Origin: Chloroflexota bacterium
Lineage (GTDB): Bacteria > Chloroflexota > Anaerolineae > Aggregatilineales > Phototrophicaceae
Reading direction: 5' to 3'
Assembly (NCBI GenBank): GCA_014338005.1
Contig: QUBZ01000002.1
Location: forward strand, 1 to 64,000
DNA: 64,000 nucleotides
The translations under genes were made by a program, and so were the position numbers. The first letter of the stretch is position 1. Each line of letters begins with the position of its first letter. Below the pieces are notes generated by a model. It saw nothing but the letters and a program-made list of their open reading frames with translations. It searched no databases and was not told the origin of the DNA. Shown here piece by piece: positions 38,987 to 48,015 of this stretch.

Positions 38987-40912
38987 GTGGAAGCGTTAGC
39001 CGAAGTCCTGCTGCAATCGCTTAACGAGACGCTGACCGCCGCCATCGTGGTGATTTCGGCGTCCATGCTGCTGTACAACGTCACGCGCAATCTGCACAAC
39101 CGCGTGGCGCGCACCTCCGGCATCGTGCTGGCCTGCGTCACTGCCGTTTATATCGCCGACGTGTTTGTCGCGCTCAAACCCGGCCCGCGTACGCTGGAGG
39201 CCATCCTGCGCTTGCAGTGGATCGGCATCGCCCTCATGCCGGCGGCCATGTTTCACCTCTCCGATGCGCTGCTCGCCACCACCGGCCTGCCCTCGCGCGG
39301 TCGCCGCCGCCGCATCGCCCGCATCCTGTACCTGATCGGCACGCTGTTCATCATCCTAAGCTCTTTCACCGACGTTTTGATCCGCCCGGTCATCCGCCCT
39401 CCCACCGCTGTCATCCTGCCCGGCGCGGTTTTTCCGATCTACGTGTTTTACTTTATCGGCGCGACCGGCGTGGCTTTCGTCAACGTGCAGCGCGCCCGGC
39501 AGCGGTGTCTCACCCGCAGTACCCGCCGGCGCATGGGCTACCTGCAATTCGCCCTTTTAACGCCCGCGCTCGGCATTTTCCCCTATTCGGCGCTGCTGGG
39601 GCTGGCCGAAACCGACTCGGTGGCGATGTTATTCCTGGTCAACCTGTCGAACCTCGTCATCATCCTCATGCTGCTGTTTTTATCCTACCCGCTTTCGTTT
39701 TTTGGCACGCGCGTCCCCGACCGGGTGGTTAAAGCCGACCTGATGCGTTTTATCCTGCGCGGCCCGGCCACCGGCCTGCTGGCGCTGACGGTGATTATTT
39801 TTATGACGCCCGCCATCCGGGTGATGGGGCTGCCCGGCGACAGCCTGATGCCGTTTGCGGTCGTGGCGGTGGTTTTGTTGTGGCAGTGGTTGGTGGCGCT
39901 GGCGCTGCCCTGGCTGGAAAAAAACCTGATCTATTCCGATGAAGACGGCGACCAGCTTGCCAAACTGCAAAACCTCAGCGAGCGGCTGCTCAGCCGCGCC
40001 GACCTGCTGCAGCTGCTGGACGCTGTCCTGGCCGCCGGCTGCGATTATCTTCAGGTCAATACGGCTTTTGTCGCCGCGCTGGCCGACGACCGGCTGGACA
40101 TCGTGACGGCCATCGGGCCGACCCGCCCCAGCGCCAGATGGCTGGAAGACGAACGGCCATCCCTGATGAATCTGCTCGAAACCAATAACACGGCAGACGA
40201 GTACACGCTCCAGAAGTGGCATTCCTACTGGATAATTCCCCTCTACAGCCGCCGCAGCATCGGCGACCAGGGTGATAAAATGCTGATCGGCTTCCTGGGC
40301 GTCCAGGCCCGGTCGGCTGAAATCAACCTCACGAGCGACGAATTACGCATGTTCCGCTCGCTTTCGCGCCGTGCCGCCGAAACGCTGGACGACATGCGCC
40401 TCCAGGCGGAAATTTACGCCGCGCTGGAAGGGCTGCTGCCTCAGATCAACGTCACCCGCACCCGCGCCGCCGAGGTCGAGTACCGGCATGGCCGCCAGCC
40501 GCAGCCGCTGGCCGAAAACGGCGCGATTGATCGAGAGCAGTTCATCGAACAGGTGCGGGCGGCGCTGCGTCACTTCTGGGGCGGCCCCGGCCTGACCAGC
40601 AGCCGGCTGGTCGAACTGGGCGTGGTGCAAAACGCCCTGGCCGATAATGACCACAACCCGGCCCGCGCCCTGCGGGCGGTGCTGCTCCAGGCCATCGAAC
40701 AGCAGCGGCCCCCCGGCGAGCGTAAAATGACCAGCCCGGAATGGACGATTTATAACATCCTGGAGCAGCGGTTTCTCGAACGCCACCGCGTCCGGGATGT
40801 CGCCCTGCGTCTGGCCTTAAGCGAGCCGGATTTGTACCGCAAACAGCGTGTAGCAATCGAAGCAGTGGCCGATACGCTGATAGAAATGGAGCAAGCGCGT
40901 ACAAAAGCATGA
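38987..40912 (+). CDS. 7TM-GAF protein with C-terminal HTH-like domain
   Basis: A 641-residue protein. About eight transmembrane helices fill residues 10-310, like the histidine-kinase 7TM sensor domain. A GAF-like domain follows (about 325-480; LLQLLDAVLAAGCDYLQVNTAFVAAL). There is no histidine kinase core. Instead the C terminus has WTIYNILEQRFLERHR and VRDVALRLALSEPDLYRKQ, which read as an HTH-like unit. It may be a membrane-tethered one-component regulator (inference). It starts at GTG 38987. Confidence 0.7.
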   Translation: MEALAEVLLQSLNETLTAAIVVISASMLLYNVTRNLHNRVARTSGIVLACVTAVYIADVFVALKPGPRTLEAILRLQWIGIALMPAAMFHLSDALLATTGLPSRGRRRRIARILYLIGTLFIILSSFTDVLIRPVIRPPTAVILPGAVFPIYVFYFIGATGVAFVNVQRARQRCLTRSTRRRMGYLQFALLTPALGIFPYSALLGLAETDSVAMLFLVNLSNLVIILMLLFLSYPLSFFGTRVPDRVVKADLMRFILRGPATGLLALTVIIFMTPAIRVMGLPGDSLMPFAVVAVVLLWQWLVALALPWLEKNLIYSDEDGDQLAKLQNLSERLLSRADLLQLLDAVLAAGCDYLQVNTAFVAALADDRLDIVTAIGPTRPSARWLEDERPSLMNLLETNNTADEYTLQKWHSYWIIPLYSRRSIGDQGDKMLIGFLGVQARSAEINLTSDELRMFRSLSRRAAETLDDMRLQAEIYAALEGLLPQINVTRTRAAEVEYRHGRQPQPLAENGAIDREQFIEQVRAALRHFWGGPGLTSSRLVELGVVQNALADNDHNPARALRAVLLQAIEQQRPPGERKMTSPEWTIYNILEQRFLERHRVRDVALRLALSEPDLYRKQRVAIEAVADTLIEMEQARTKA

Positions 40913-40942
40913 TAGATGTCAAGGTTCTTTCTGCCGGTAGGA

Positions 40943-40951
40943 TGGTATAAT
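40943..40951 (+). promoter_or_regulatory. Extended -10 promoter of the S1-domain gene
   Basis: TGG-TATAAT, perfect extended -10, 65 bases before the ATG at 41017. No strong -35 is seen. Confidence 0.6.
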
Positions 40952-41016
40952 CACCTGGGAAATAGGTTCTGGCCTACTATCTCGACGCCAATTAGTGTTA
41001 TTACAGAGGTCTAGGG

Positions 41017-42000
41017 ATGTCTACCAACGTACATCGGCAGGATTTTTCACCATCACAACCATCTATAGACGAGGGGTATTGGTCGGCATTACTGAACGAG
41101 GGGGAATATGCTGAACCCGTCCGCCTGGCCGCCGAGTCCGAGGACGAAATCCTCGCCGAAACACCATACCACTTCAATGGGCATCATGCCAGCGGAAGCA
41201 TAATCGAAGCCGATTGGTTAGAGATGCAGCGCATCATGGACTGTGATGAGGTCGTTGAGCTGCCGGTCGTCGGCTACAATCGCGGCGGCCTGCTGGTGGA
41301 GTGGCGCAGCCTGCACGGTTTTGTGCCAGCCAGCCAGCTCACCGAGTTCCCGGTTAATGCCAGCAGTCTCACACGCCGCAAGGCGCTCACTTCCTGGATC
41401 GGGCAGAAGCTCCTGCTTCGCGTTATCGAACTGAATGCGGAACAAAATCGTTTGATTCTATCCGAACGCGCCGCCCACGTCCGGCCTGGCGAGCGCGCCG
41501 AAATTCTGCGCCGCCTACGCCCCGGCGACTGCATAAGCGGTTCGGTCACTAATCTGTGCGATTTTGGCGCTTTTATTGACCTGGGCGGCCTGGAGGGACT
41601 CATCCATATCAGCGAATTAAGCTGGGGACGGGTCGGCCATCCGTCAGAAATGCTCCAGCGGGGAGAGATAGTGAACGTTCACGTGCTGGACGTAGACCGC
41701 GAAGCCGGGCGCATCGCCTTAAGCCTCAAACGCCTGTACCCGGACCCCTGGAAAACGGTCGGCGAACGCTACCACGTCGGCCAGATCGTCGTCGGCACAA
41801 TCACCAACGTGGTGGATTTTGGCGCGTTTGCCTGCATCGAAGAAGGTCTTGAAGGGCTGATTCACGTCTCGGAACTGGCGGAAGGGCATTTTCTCCATCC
41901 CCGGAATGTGGTGAATGAGGGCCAGCAGGTCGAGGCGCGCATCCTCAGCATTGACAGCCAGGCGCGCCGCCTGGGCTTAAGCCTGCGTCTCAAAGAGTAA
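41017..42000 (+). CDS. S1 RNA-binding domain protein (ribosomal S1-like)
   Basis: A 327-residue protein with three S1 domains, the first divergent (about 80-150), then GDCISGSVTNLCDFGAFIDL (about 168-238) and GQIVVGTITNVVDFGAFACI (about 253-325). The N-terminal 70 residues are acidic and unlike S1 domains. It is shorter than E. coli S1 (six domains) but similar to the short S1 forms of many phyla. It probably acts in translation initiation. Confidence 0.85.
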   Translation: MSTNVHRQDFSPSQPSIDEGYWSALLNEGEYAEPVRLAAESEDEILAETPYHFNGHHASGSIIEADWLEMQRIMDCDEVVELPVVGYNRGGLLVEWRSLHGFVPASQLTEFPVNASSLTRRKALTSWIGQKLLLRVIELNAEQNRLILSERAAHVRPGERAEILRRLRPGDCISGSVTNLCDFGAFIDLGGLEGLIHISELSWGRVGHPSEMLQRGEIVNVHVLDVDREAGRIALSLKRLYPDPWKTVGERYHVGQIVVGTITNVVDFGAFACIEEGLEGLIHVSELAEGHFLHPRNVVNEGQQVEARILSIDSQARRLGLSLRLKE

Positions 42001-42102
42001 ACGCCGGCGCCAACAGGCAGTTGGATTGGGTTCAGCTATGAGTCATCCCAGACAGGAAACTTAAGCTCCTTATCTGGCGGGTTTACGCGGATAGACACTA
42101 AG

Positions 42103-42137
42103 CACAAAGCCGGGATTTTCCCGGCCTTGTGTTTTCT
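42103..42137 (+). terminator. Rho-independent terminator of the S1-domain gene
   Basis: CACAAAGCCGGG (42103-42114) pairs with CCCGGCCTTGTG (42120-42131) with one A-C mismatch, followed by TTTTCT. It lies 103 bases beyond the stop. Confidence 0.8.
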
Positions 42138-42174
42138 CATACGAATAAACCGGGCAAACCGGCCAAAACCTGCA

Positions 42175-42180
42175 TATAAT
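42175..42180 (+). promoter_or_regulatory. -10 element of the FtsK gene
   Basis: TATAAT, 33 bases before the ATG at 42214. No clear -35. Confidence 0.45.
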
Positions 42181-42213
42181 AGAACCATTGTTTGCGGTGT
42201 TGATCTGAGGCTT

Positions 42214-44727
42214 ATGGCTCAACAGAAATCCGCCCGGAAGCAGCCGGATAAACCACAGCAGAAAAAAGAGACGCCGCCGCCCCCGACGCCCAAAACAGAA
42301 CGGTTTACCGTTAAGCCGGAATTCTGGGAGTCGCTGTTCGACAGCCTGCCGCCCTGGGGCGACGAAATCGCGGCCATCGTGCTGATCGTCTTCGGCATTG
42401 TCTCGTTTCTGTCGCTGTTTAATCTGGCGTCGGATGCCACCATTTCGAGAGCCTGGTCAAACGCGCTGACCGGATTGTTCGGCTACGGCAGCGTGGTCGT
42501 CTCCGGCGGCATCCTGGGGCTGGGCGTAGTCATCCTGCTGCCCAAACTGAATATCACGGTGAAGTTCCCGGCGCGCCGCATCCTGGCGCTCGAAATCGCG
42601 TTTTTGTCCCTGCTGGCGATTCTGCATCTGGCATATGGCGACCCGGAACTGCGCGCGCTGGCGCGGGCCGGACAGGGCGGCGGTTACGTCGGCTGGGCGC
42701 TCAGCCAGCTCATCGCCGGGCTGCTGGGTTCGGCAACCGCGCTGATTTTTTACGGCGGGCTGTTCGTTTTTAGCATAGGTGTCGTCCTGGGGATGCGCCG
42801 CGCCCATATCCAGAAGGTGCTGCAAGCCGGCGACCGCGTTTTGCAGAACTTTGCGGCGCGTATGGCCGAACCGCCGCGCCGCCGAAAGCCTGCCGCCACG
42901 CCCCAACCGCAAGCGCCTTCGCCTGAAGCCGCCCTTCCCCCCACACGCCGCGCTACCAGCAGCATGATCGTGCGCGTCCGCTTCGACCCATCCAGCATTC
43001 CGCCTTCGGCGCGCGCCGGGGCCGCGCCCAAAGAACCGCCGCCGGGCGAGAGCGTCCTCGCGCCGCGAACCGACCGCCTGGAGATGAGTTTTAACGCCAT
43101 TGGCACGTTCAAAGGCAAAAAACTTAAGGGTTTGCAGCAGGTCGAACGACCAGATGGGCGTATCAAACGCTATTTCACCGTCGCCGATATGAAAGAAGTC
43201 AAACGTATTGTCAAGCGCGACCCCCACCTGCCGCCGCTGGAACTGCTGCGCGATATCGAACTGAACATGCCCGACGAACAGGAGATCAATACCAACGTCG
43301 TGCTGATCGAAAATACGCTGCTGGAATTTGATATTGACGTGGACGTGGTTGAGGTCAAAGTCGGGCCTACCGTTACGCAGTACGCCGTCCAGCCGTTTAA
43401 GGAAACCACCACCGGCGAAGGCGAGACGGTGCTTCAGCGCACCCGCGTCAGCCGGATCGCATCGCTTTCCGGCGACCTGGCGCTGGCGCTTTCGGCCAAA
43501 CGCCTGCGTATCGAAGCGCCCGTACCCGGCCACAGCTACGTTGGCATCGAAGTGCCGAACCGCAACCCCAGCATCGTCGCCCTGCGTTCGGTCTACGAAA
43601 GCAAAATCTTCCAGGATCAACTGGCAAAAGCCCGGTCGCCGCTGTACGTGCCGCTGGGACGCGACGTATCCGGCGCGCCGCTGAGCGTTGACCTGGCGCA
43701 GATGCCGCATCTGCTCATCGCCGGCACGACCGGCTCCGGCAAATCGGTTTGTATCGCCGCCCTGACGGCGGCGCTGGTGCTGAACAATACGCCGGACAAG
43801 ATCAAACTTATCATGCTCGACCCCAAAATGGTCGAACTGAGCCGTTTTAACGGCCTGCCGCACCTGCTTGGCCCGGTAGAAACCGACCAGGAGCGCATCA
43901 TCGGCGTGCTGCGCTGGTGTACCCGCGAGATGGACAGACGCTACAAGCTGCTGGAGGAATACGCCGCCCGCAACATCGAAATTTACAACTCGCGCCTCAG
44001 CCGCCGCCAAAAGGACGAATACCTGCCCTATATCGTCATCATGATTGACGAAATCGGCGACCTGATGCTTTCCCGCCCGGAAGAAACCGAAAAAACCATC
44101 ACGCGCATCGCGCAGATGGCGCGCGCCGTCGGGATGCACCTGGTCGTCGCCACGCAGCGCCCCAGCGTGGATGTCATCACCGGCCTCATTAAAGCCAACT
44201 TCCCCTCCCGCATCTCTTTCGCTGTCGCGTCCAGCGTGGACTCCCGCGTCATCCTGGATTCCATCGGCGCGGAGAACCTGCTTGGTAAAGGCGATATGCT
44301 CTATCTGGCCTCAGACGCCGCCGGCCCGCGCCGTTTGCAGGGCTGTTACGTCTCTGACGACGAAGTGCGGTCGCTGGTTAATCATTGGAAGGACTGGCAC
44401 GAAGAACAGATCGCCAAAGGCAGGCTGGACGAAATCGGCATCGGCCCCTGGGAGCGCGGCCTTACCCGGCGCGAATTCCTGGCCGAAACCGACCCCATGC
44501 TGGAACAGGCTATCCAGTTGGTGATCGCCGAAGGCGAGGCATCCGCCTCGTTAATCCAGCGGCGGCTGGGACTGGGCTACCCGCGCGCCGCCCGCATCAT
44601 GGATTTATTGTTTGAACTGGGTGTGGTCGGCGAAGCCGAAGCTGGAGGCCGCACCCGCCGGGTGCTGATTAAACCCGGCCAGGACCCCTTCAAAGAGATT
44701 ATGGAAAAGCGCGTTAAAGGGAAATAA
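42214..44727 (+). CDS. ftsK: FtsK/SpoIIIE DNA translocase
   Basis: An 837-residue protein. Four transmembrane helices (residues about 45-215) anchor it at the division site. A Pro/Ala/Arg-rich linker (about 235-310) follows. The motor domain has Walker A GTTGSGKS and Walker B YIVIMIDEIGDLM. The C-terminal winged-helix gamma domain (YPRAARIMDLLFELGVV) reads DNA orientation sites. It pumps chromosome ends during division. ATG 42214 is preceded by CTGAGG. Confidence 0.95.
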   Translation: MAQQKSARKQPDKPQQKKETPPPPTPKTERFTVKPEFWESLFDSLPPWGDEIAAIVLIVFGIVSFLSLFNLASDATISRAWSNALTGLFGYGSVVVSGGILGLGVVILLPKLNITVKFPARRILALEIAFLSLLAILHLAYGDPELRALARAGQGGGYVGWALSQLIAGLLGSATALIFYGGLFVFSIGVVLGMRRAHIQKVLQAGDRVLQNFAARMAEPPRRRKPAATPQPQAPSPEAALPPTRRATSSMIVRVRFDPSSIPPSARAGAAPKEPPPGESVLAPRTDRLEMSFNAIGTFKGKKLKGLQQVERPDGRIKRYFTVADMKEVKRIVKRDPHLPPLELLRDIELNMPDEQEINTNVVLIENTLLEFDIDVDVVEVKVGPTVTQYAVQPFKETTTGEGETVLQRTRVSRIASLSGDLALALSAKRLRIEAPVPGHSYVGIEVPNRNPSIVALRSVYESKIFQDQLAKARSPLYVPLGRDVSGAPLSVDLAQMPHLLIAGTTGSGKSVCIAALTAALVLNNTPDKIKLIMLDPKMVELSRFNGLPHLLGPVETDQERIIGVLRWCTREMDRRYKLLEEYAARNIEIYNSRLSRRQKDEYLPYIVIMIDEIGDLMLSRPEETEKTITRIAQMARAVGMHLVVATQRPSVDVITGLIKANFPSRISFAVASSVDSRVILDSIGAENLLGKGDMLYLASDAAGPRRLQGCYVSDDEVRSLVNHWKDWHEEQIAKGRLDEIGIGPWERGLTRREFLAETDPMLEQAIQLVIAEGEASASLIQRRLGLGYPRAARIMDLLFELGVVGEAEAGGRTRRVLIKPGQDPFKEIMEKRVKGK

Positions 44728-44745
44728 CCCCTCCCCTCGCGCCGC

Positions 44746-45513
44746 CTAACCTTCCCGGCAGCGCGCCGCCACCTGTCGCATCAACGCCAGCGTTTCCGGC
44801 AGGTCATCCTGGCTGATGTTCCAGTCCAGCGCCCGCTTCACCAGCGCCGCCGGTCGCTCGTGCAGCCCCCCCTGCGCCCAACGCGCCGCCGCCAGCTTCG
44901 AGACAATCGTACCGTGCTGAAGCGTATACAGAATCCGGCACATCGTCAGGATGGCATAGGTGTGGTAGCCGTCATGGCGCAGTTGAACGGGGTCTTCCAG
45001 CATCGGCGTCCACCATTCCTGTACTATGTCCAGCACCGCCCACCGCAGTTCCGCCGGGGAAATCGGGTCAATCAACGTCTGCACCGGCGGACCGGCCACC
45101 GTTATGCCGTATTCGCGCAGGCTGTATCGCTGGATGACCCAATCGCTGTCGTGCTGGACAACCGCCAGCCGTTCACCGACTCCCCTATCTATATGAGGAT
45201 GCACCGCCGCCGCCCGGTCATATCGGCGCAGCGCCGCCAGCGGAATATACGACCCCTCCAGTTCCGTCGTCCAGGCCATGCCGCTGGCGGCTATCCGGTC
45301 GTGCATGGCCGCCAGCGCCGAAACGGTTTCGTCCGGCAGCGTATCCGTCGTGGCGACGACAAAATCCACATCGCTGTGAACGTTAAAGTCGCCCACCGCC
45401 AGCGAGCCGTACAGATACAGGCCGGCGAACTGTTCTTTCAGAACGGTCTGAACTTCTGCCAGCAGGACGGCCAGCAGCGCATTCACGTCCGGGTAAGGCG
45501 TCGGCCTCAACAT
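44746..45513 (-). CDS. Nucleotidyltransferase, AadA/DUF4111-like
   Basis: A 255-residue protein. The nucleotidyltransferase motif reads LYLYGSLAVGDFNVHSDVDFVV (GS plus D-x-D at the usual spacing). The C-terminal helical region resembles the aminoglycoside adenylyltransferase-type C domain (YAILTMCRILYTLQHGTIVSK). Such proteins add AMP to small molecules, including antibiotics; the substrate here is unknown. It is 12 bases downstream of the SRAP gene. Confidence 0.8.
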   Translation of the reverse strand: MLRPTPYPDVNALLAVLLAEVQTVLKEQFAGLYLYGSLAVGDFNVHSDVDFVVATTDTLPDETVSALAAMHDRIAASGMAWTTELEGSYIPLAALRRYDRAAAVHPHIDRGVGERLAVVQHDSDWVIQRYSLREYGITVAGPPVQTLIDPISPAELRWAVLDIVQEWWTPMLEDPVQLRHDGYHTYAILTMCRILYTLQHGTIVSKLAAARWAQGGLHERPAALVKRALDWNISQDDLPETLALMRQVAARCREG

Positions 45514-45525
45514 GGTTCTTGCGCT

Positions 45526-46191
45526 TTACGCCACCGGGCGGATGCAGTCCGGCGTGTCGTTGCCGGGGCGGTTGACCATCTTCGAGACTTCGTAAGCGCG
45601 CATCGGCGCGGGGTCGTAGGGTTTCATCAGGGCTTGCAGCGCCGCCGACGGCGGTTCGTCGGGCGACAGCCATAGGTCGTAATCGTCGCGCCGCAGAATG
45701 ACCGGCATCCGGTTATGAATCGGCTGCATGAAGTCGTTGGCGTCGGTGGTTAAAATCGTGCAGGTTCGCACTTCATCCCCCTCCGGGCTGTGCCAGACTT
45801 CCCACAGCCCGGCCATGCCGAACAATTCGCGCTCGCCCAGGTGGATGAACAGCGGCGCTTTGCCGCCGTTGCGCGCCTGCCACTCGTAAAAACCGTCCGC
45901 CGGGATGATGCAGCGCCGCCGTTTAAAAGCCGCTCGAAAGGCCGGCTTTTCCGCCGCCGATTCGGAACGCGCGTTAATCATGCGGCTGCCGATGGACGGG
46001 TCTTTCGCCCAAGATGGAATCAGCCCCCATTGATAAAAGGTCAGCTCCTGCGGCTTCTCGTTGGTCACAATCGCCACCGGCTGTGTCGGCGCGATGTTAT
46101 AACGCGGCGGCAGCGAAGCCGGCAGGTTATCCAGGCCAAAGGCCGTCTGAATGGTATCCAGGCTGGAGGTCAACACAAATCGTCCGCACAT
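45526..46191 (-). CDS. yedK: SRAP-family abasic-site protein (YedK)
   Basis: A 221-residue protein starting MCGRF, where Cys2 forms the thiazolidine cross-link to abasic sites after Met removal. Other conserved parts: PRYNIAPTQPV, WGLIPSWAKDP, NARSE, RCIIPADGFYEW and a His near HNRMPVIL. It protects abasic sites in single-stranded DNA. A minus-strand extended -10 and a terminator for the preceding genes lie upstream. Confidence 0.93.
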   Translation of the reverse strand: MCGRFVLTSSLDTIQTAFGLDNLPASLPPRYNIAPTQPVAIVTNEKPQELTFYQWGLIPSWAKDPSIGSRMINARSESAAEKPAFRAAFKRRRCIIPADGFYEWQARNGGKAPLFIHLGERELFGMAGLWEVWHSPEGDEVRTCTILTTDANDFMQPIHNRMPVILRRDDYDLWLSPDEPPSAALQALMKPYDPAPMRAYEVSKMVNRPGNDTPDCIRPVA

Positions 46192-46209
46192 GGCACATTT
46201 CCCTGAAAT

Positions 46210-46242
46210 AAAAAACGGGGATATGGTTTTTACCTACCCCCG
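46210..46242 (-). terminator. Terminator of the two small membrane genes
   Basis: CGGGG (46216-46220) pairs with CCCCG (46238-46242), with inner GGT/ACC pairing; on the minus strand a run of six T follows. It lies just past the stop at 46268 and before the yedK ATG. Confidence 0.55.
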
Positions 46243-46243
46243 C

Positions 46244-46252
46244 ATTATACCA
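46244..46252 (-). promoter_or_regulatory. Extended -10 promoter upstream of yedK
   Basis: The minus strand reads TGG-TATAAT. It is 53 bases before the yedK ATG. The hairpin at 46210-46242 follows at once, so it may also act as an attenuator. Confidence 0.5.
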
Positions 46253-46267
46253 CATTTTTAGAACAAA

Positions 46268-46522
46268 TTATCGCTTTTTAGGTGGTCGGCCCATTTCGGA
46301 AACCTGCCGCACGATTCCCAACCCGGCCAGCGCCAGGGTCACAATGTCGCCGGTCGTCATCGGGCGCGGTTTGCCGCCCCCGCCGCGCGCGTCCTCCTCG
46401 GCGGCACGCGCGTACAGATACGACGCGACCAATCCAAACAGCGCGCCGGCCAGCAGGCCGACCACATAAACGCGCGGCTTCCAGTCCGGTGTTGAACTGC
46501 CCCCAGGGGTGATTTCACTCAT
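46268..46522 (-). CDS. Small single-pass membrane protein
   Basis: An 84-residue protein with one transmembrane helix (VYVVGLLAGALFGLVASYLY, about 19-38) and a charged Gly-rich tail. It overlaps the preceding gene by 8 bases. The family is not recognised. Confidence 0.6.
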   Translation of the reverse strand: MSEITPGGSSTPDWKPRVYVVGLLAGALFGLVASYLYARAAEEDARGGGGKPRPMTTGDIVTLALAGLGIVRQVSEMGRPPKKR

Positions 46523-46964
46523 CCTGCTCGTCCTTTTCTGACGGTAATGCCGGGTTATCGAACACGCCCAGCAGTTTATCGAAAAATGCGAACTTCACAC
46601 TCAAATCAACGGTCGCCTGGTTGATCTTCTCCGTAACGCCCTGCGTATTTTCCAGCGCGCGCTCCGTCAGCCGTTCGACGCGCGCCAGGCCGCTGCCGGT
46701 TTTGTGATGCAAAACCCCCAGGCCGGCTACCGCCGCAGCCATACCAACAGCGACCGGAAACAGGCACAGCGCCACCGGACACAAAAAACAGATCATCAGC
46801 AGCCAATCGGCAACCAGCGAAACCTGAAGCCGCTTGGGCAGCAGCACAACCGCCACGACGCCCACCAGTACCAGGACAAGACCGCCCGCGAATGGTAAGA
46901 TGATGTGCAGCCGCATTTCGCGGCGGTGCGCGCGTTCCACCAGTGTTTGCCGGTCAGGTGCCAT
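46515..46964 (-). CDS. Small membrane protein
   Basis: A 149-residue protein with two transmembrane helices (about 20-42 and 51-80) and a helical tail with a stretch LARVERLTERALENTQ that may form a coiled coil. The ATG at 46964 is chosen since the longer frame runs antisense through the DUF2344 gene. It is co-transcribed with the 84-residue protein. Confidence 0.6.
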   Translation of the reverse strand: MAPDRQTLVERAHRREMRLHIILPFAGGLVLVLVGVVAVVLLPKRLQVSLVADWLLMICFLCPVALCLFPVAVGMAAAVAGLGVLHHKTGSGLARVERLTERALENTQGVTEKINQATVDLSVKFAFFDKLLGVFDNPALPSEKDEQDE

Positions 46965-47046
46965 GTGCACTCCATTTGGGATACAGTGAAATTGTACCTC
47001 GGAAAATGACGCCGGCCAAATCAACCGCGCCGGAGAAAGAGCCGAT

Positions 47047-47712
47047 ATGTTAAACGACAATATTCCGATCAAACAGCGCCTGCATATCACCTTTGGAAAG
47101 TTCGAGGCGCTCAAATACACCAGCAACCTGGACGTTGCCAAACTGTGGGAACGGGTGCTGCGCCGCGCCGACCTGCCGATTTTATATTCCGAAGGTTTTA
47201 ACATCCGCCCGCGTATCGCGCTGGCTTCCGCGCTGCCCCTGGGCATTTCCAGCGAATGCGAAATCCTGGATGTCTCGCTCAAAGAACCCATCCCGCTGGA
47301 TGGCCTGGCGGAACGTCTGGCCGCCGTCAGCCCGCCGGGGCTGCGTATTATCAAGATCGTCCAGGTTCCGGTTCGCGCCCCGGCTTTGCAAACGCTGGTT
47401 CGCAGCGCGGAGTACCGCATCCGCTTCGAGGACGGCCTCAGCCCGGAGCTGATCGCGGCGCGCATCCGGGCGCTTTTGCAGGCCGGCAGCCTGGATACCC
47501 GGCGCGAACGCAAGGGCAAAATCACCACCGTTGACCTGCGTCCGCTGATTTACGACCTGCGCGTGGACGAAAACGGCGACCTGCTGGCGCATCTGGCTGT
47601 CGGCGACCGGGGCAACCTGCGCCCCGATGAACTGCTGGAAGCGATGAACCTGGCCGACCAGTTCGTTTCTGTTCACCGCTTCCGCCTGCATCTGGCCGAA
47701 GCCAACCCATAA
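47047..47712 (+). CDS. DUF2344 (TIGR03936) protein
   Basis: A 221-residue protein matching the DUF2344 family: HITFGKFEALKYTSNLDVAKLWERVLRRADLP then SEGFNIRPRIALASALPLGI. It is often found next to, or fused with, a radical SAM protein; no such gene is visible here. The function is unknown. Confidence 0.82.
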   Translation: MLNDNIPIKQRLHITFGKFEALKYTSNLDVAKLWERVLRRADLPILYSEGFNIRPRIALASALPLGISSECEILDVSLKEPIPLDGLAERLAAVSPPGLRIIKIVQVPVRAPALQTLVRSAEYRIRFEDGLSPELIAARIRALLQAGSLDTRRERKGKITTVDLRPLIYDLRVDENGDLLAHLAVGDRGNLRPDELLEAMNLADQFVSVHRFRLHLAEANP

Positions 47713-47713
47713 A

Positions 47714-47861
47714 TTCAGTAGATCACGAAATGATGTGTATCACCCGCTGTTCAACAAATCATCCCCCCCCAGCCTCCCCCGAATTCGGGGGAGGAGTCGC
47801 GCTCTGCGCGGCGGAGGGGGTCAAAAAAGATAATACACAAATGAATCCGTGATCTGCTGAA
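47714..47861. repeat. MITE-like inverted-repeat element
   Basis: Terminal repeats TTCAGTAGATCACG (47714-47727) and CGTGATCTGCTGAA (47848-47861) match at 13 of 14 positions, with partial similarity reaching about 30 bases inward. The middle holds a perfect 22-base palindrome CCTCCCCCGAATTCGGGGGAGG form (47773-47794). It is noncoding and has no clear target-site duplication. The remaining gap to the giant gene carries TTGACA at 47874-47879 but no good -10. Confidence 0.5.
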
Positions 47862-48015
47862 ATTAACAGAATCTTGACAAATCACCCGTAACATCACCCA
47901 AAATTGAGCGGTAGTTAAGATGTCCGATTATGCCAATGGTGCTATAGGCCGGCGGCAGGGCATCATCTACACTGGATTTATTCCTGCGCTATACGCAGCA
48001 TTTCGGAGGCAGGGT

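Noticed and set aside
42457..44139. A 560-codon minus-strand frame opposite ftsK
   Set aside because: Shadow of a clear FtsK; composition is atypical for a protein.
44746..45513. Calling the nucleotidyltransferase an antibiotic resistance gene
   Set aside because: The fold fits, but substrate residues cannot be judged by eye, and similar proteins occur with unknown targets; no mobile context is present.
47761..47820. Intrinsic terminator from the GC palindrome after DUF2344
   Set aside because: No T-tract follows on the plus strand; the inverted ends suggest a larger element instead.
47874..47879. TTGACA as a promoter for the giant gene
   Set aside because: No -10 at 16-18 bases downstream; the promoter remains unidentified.
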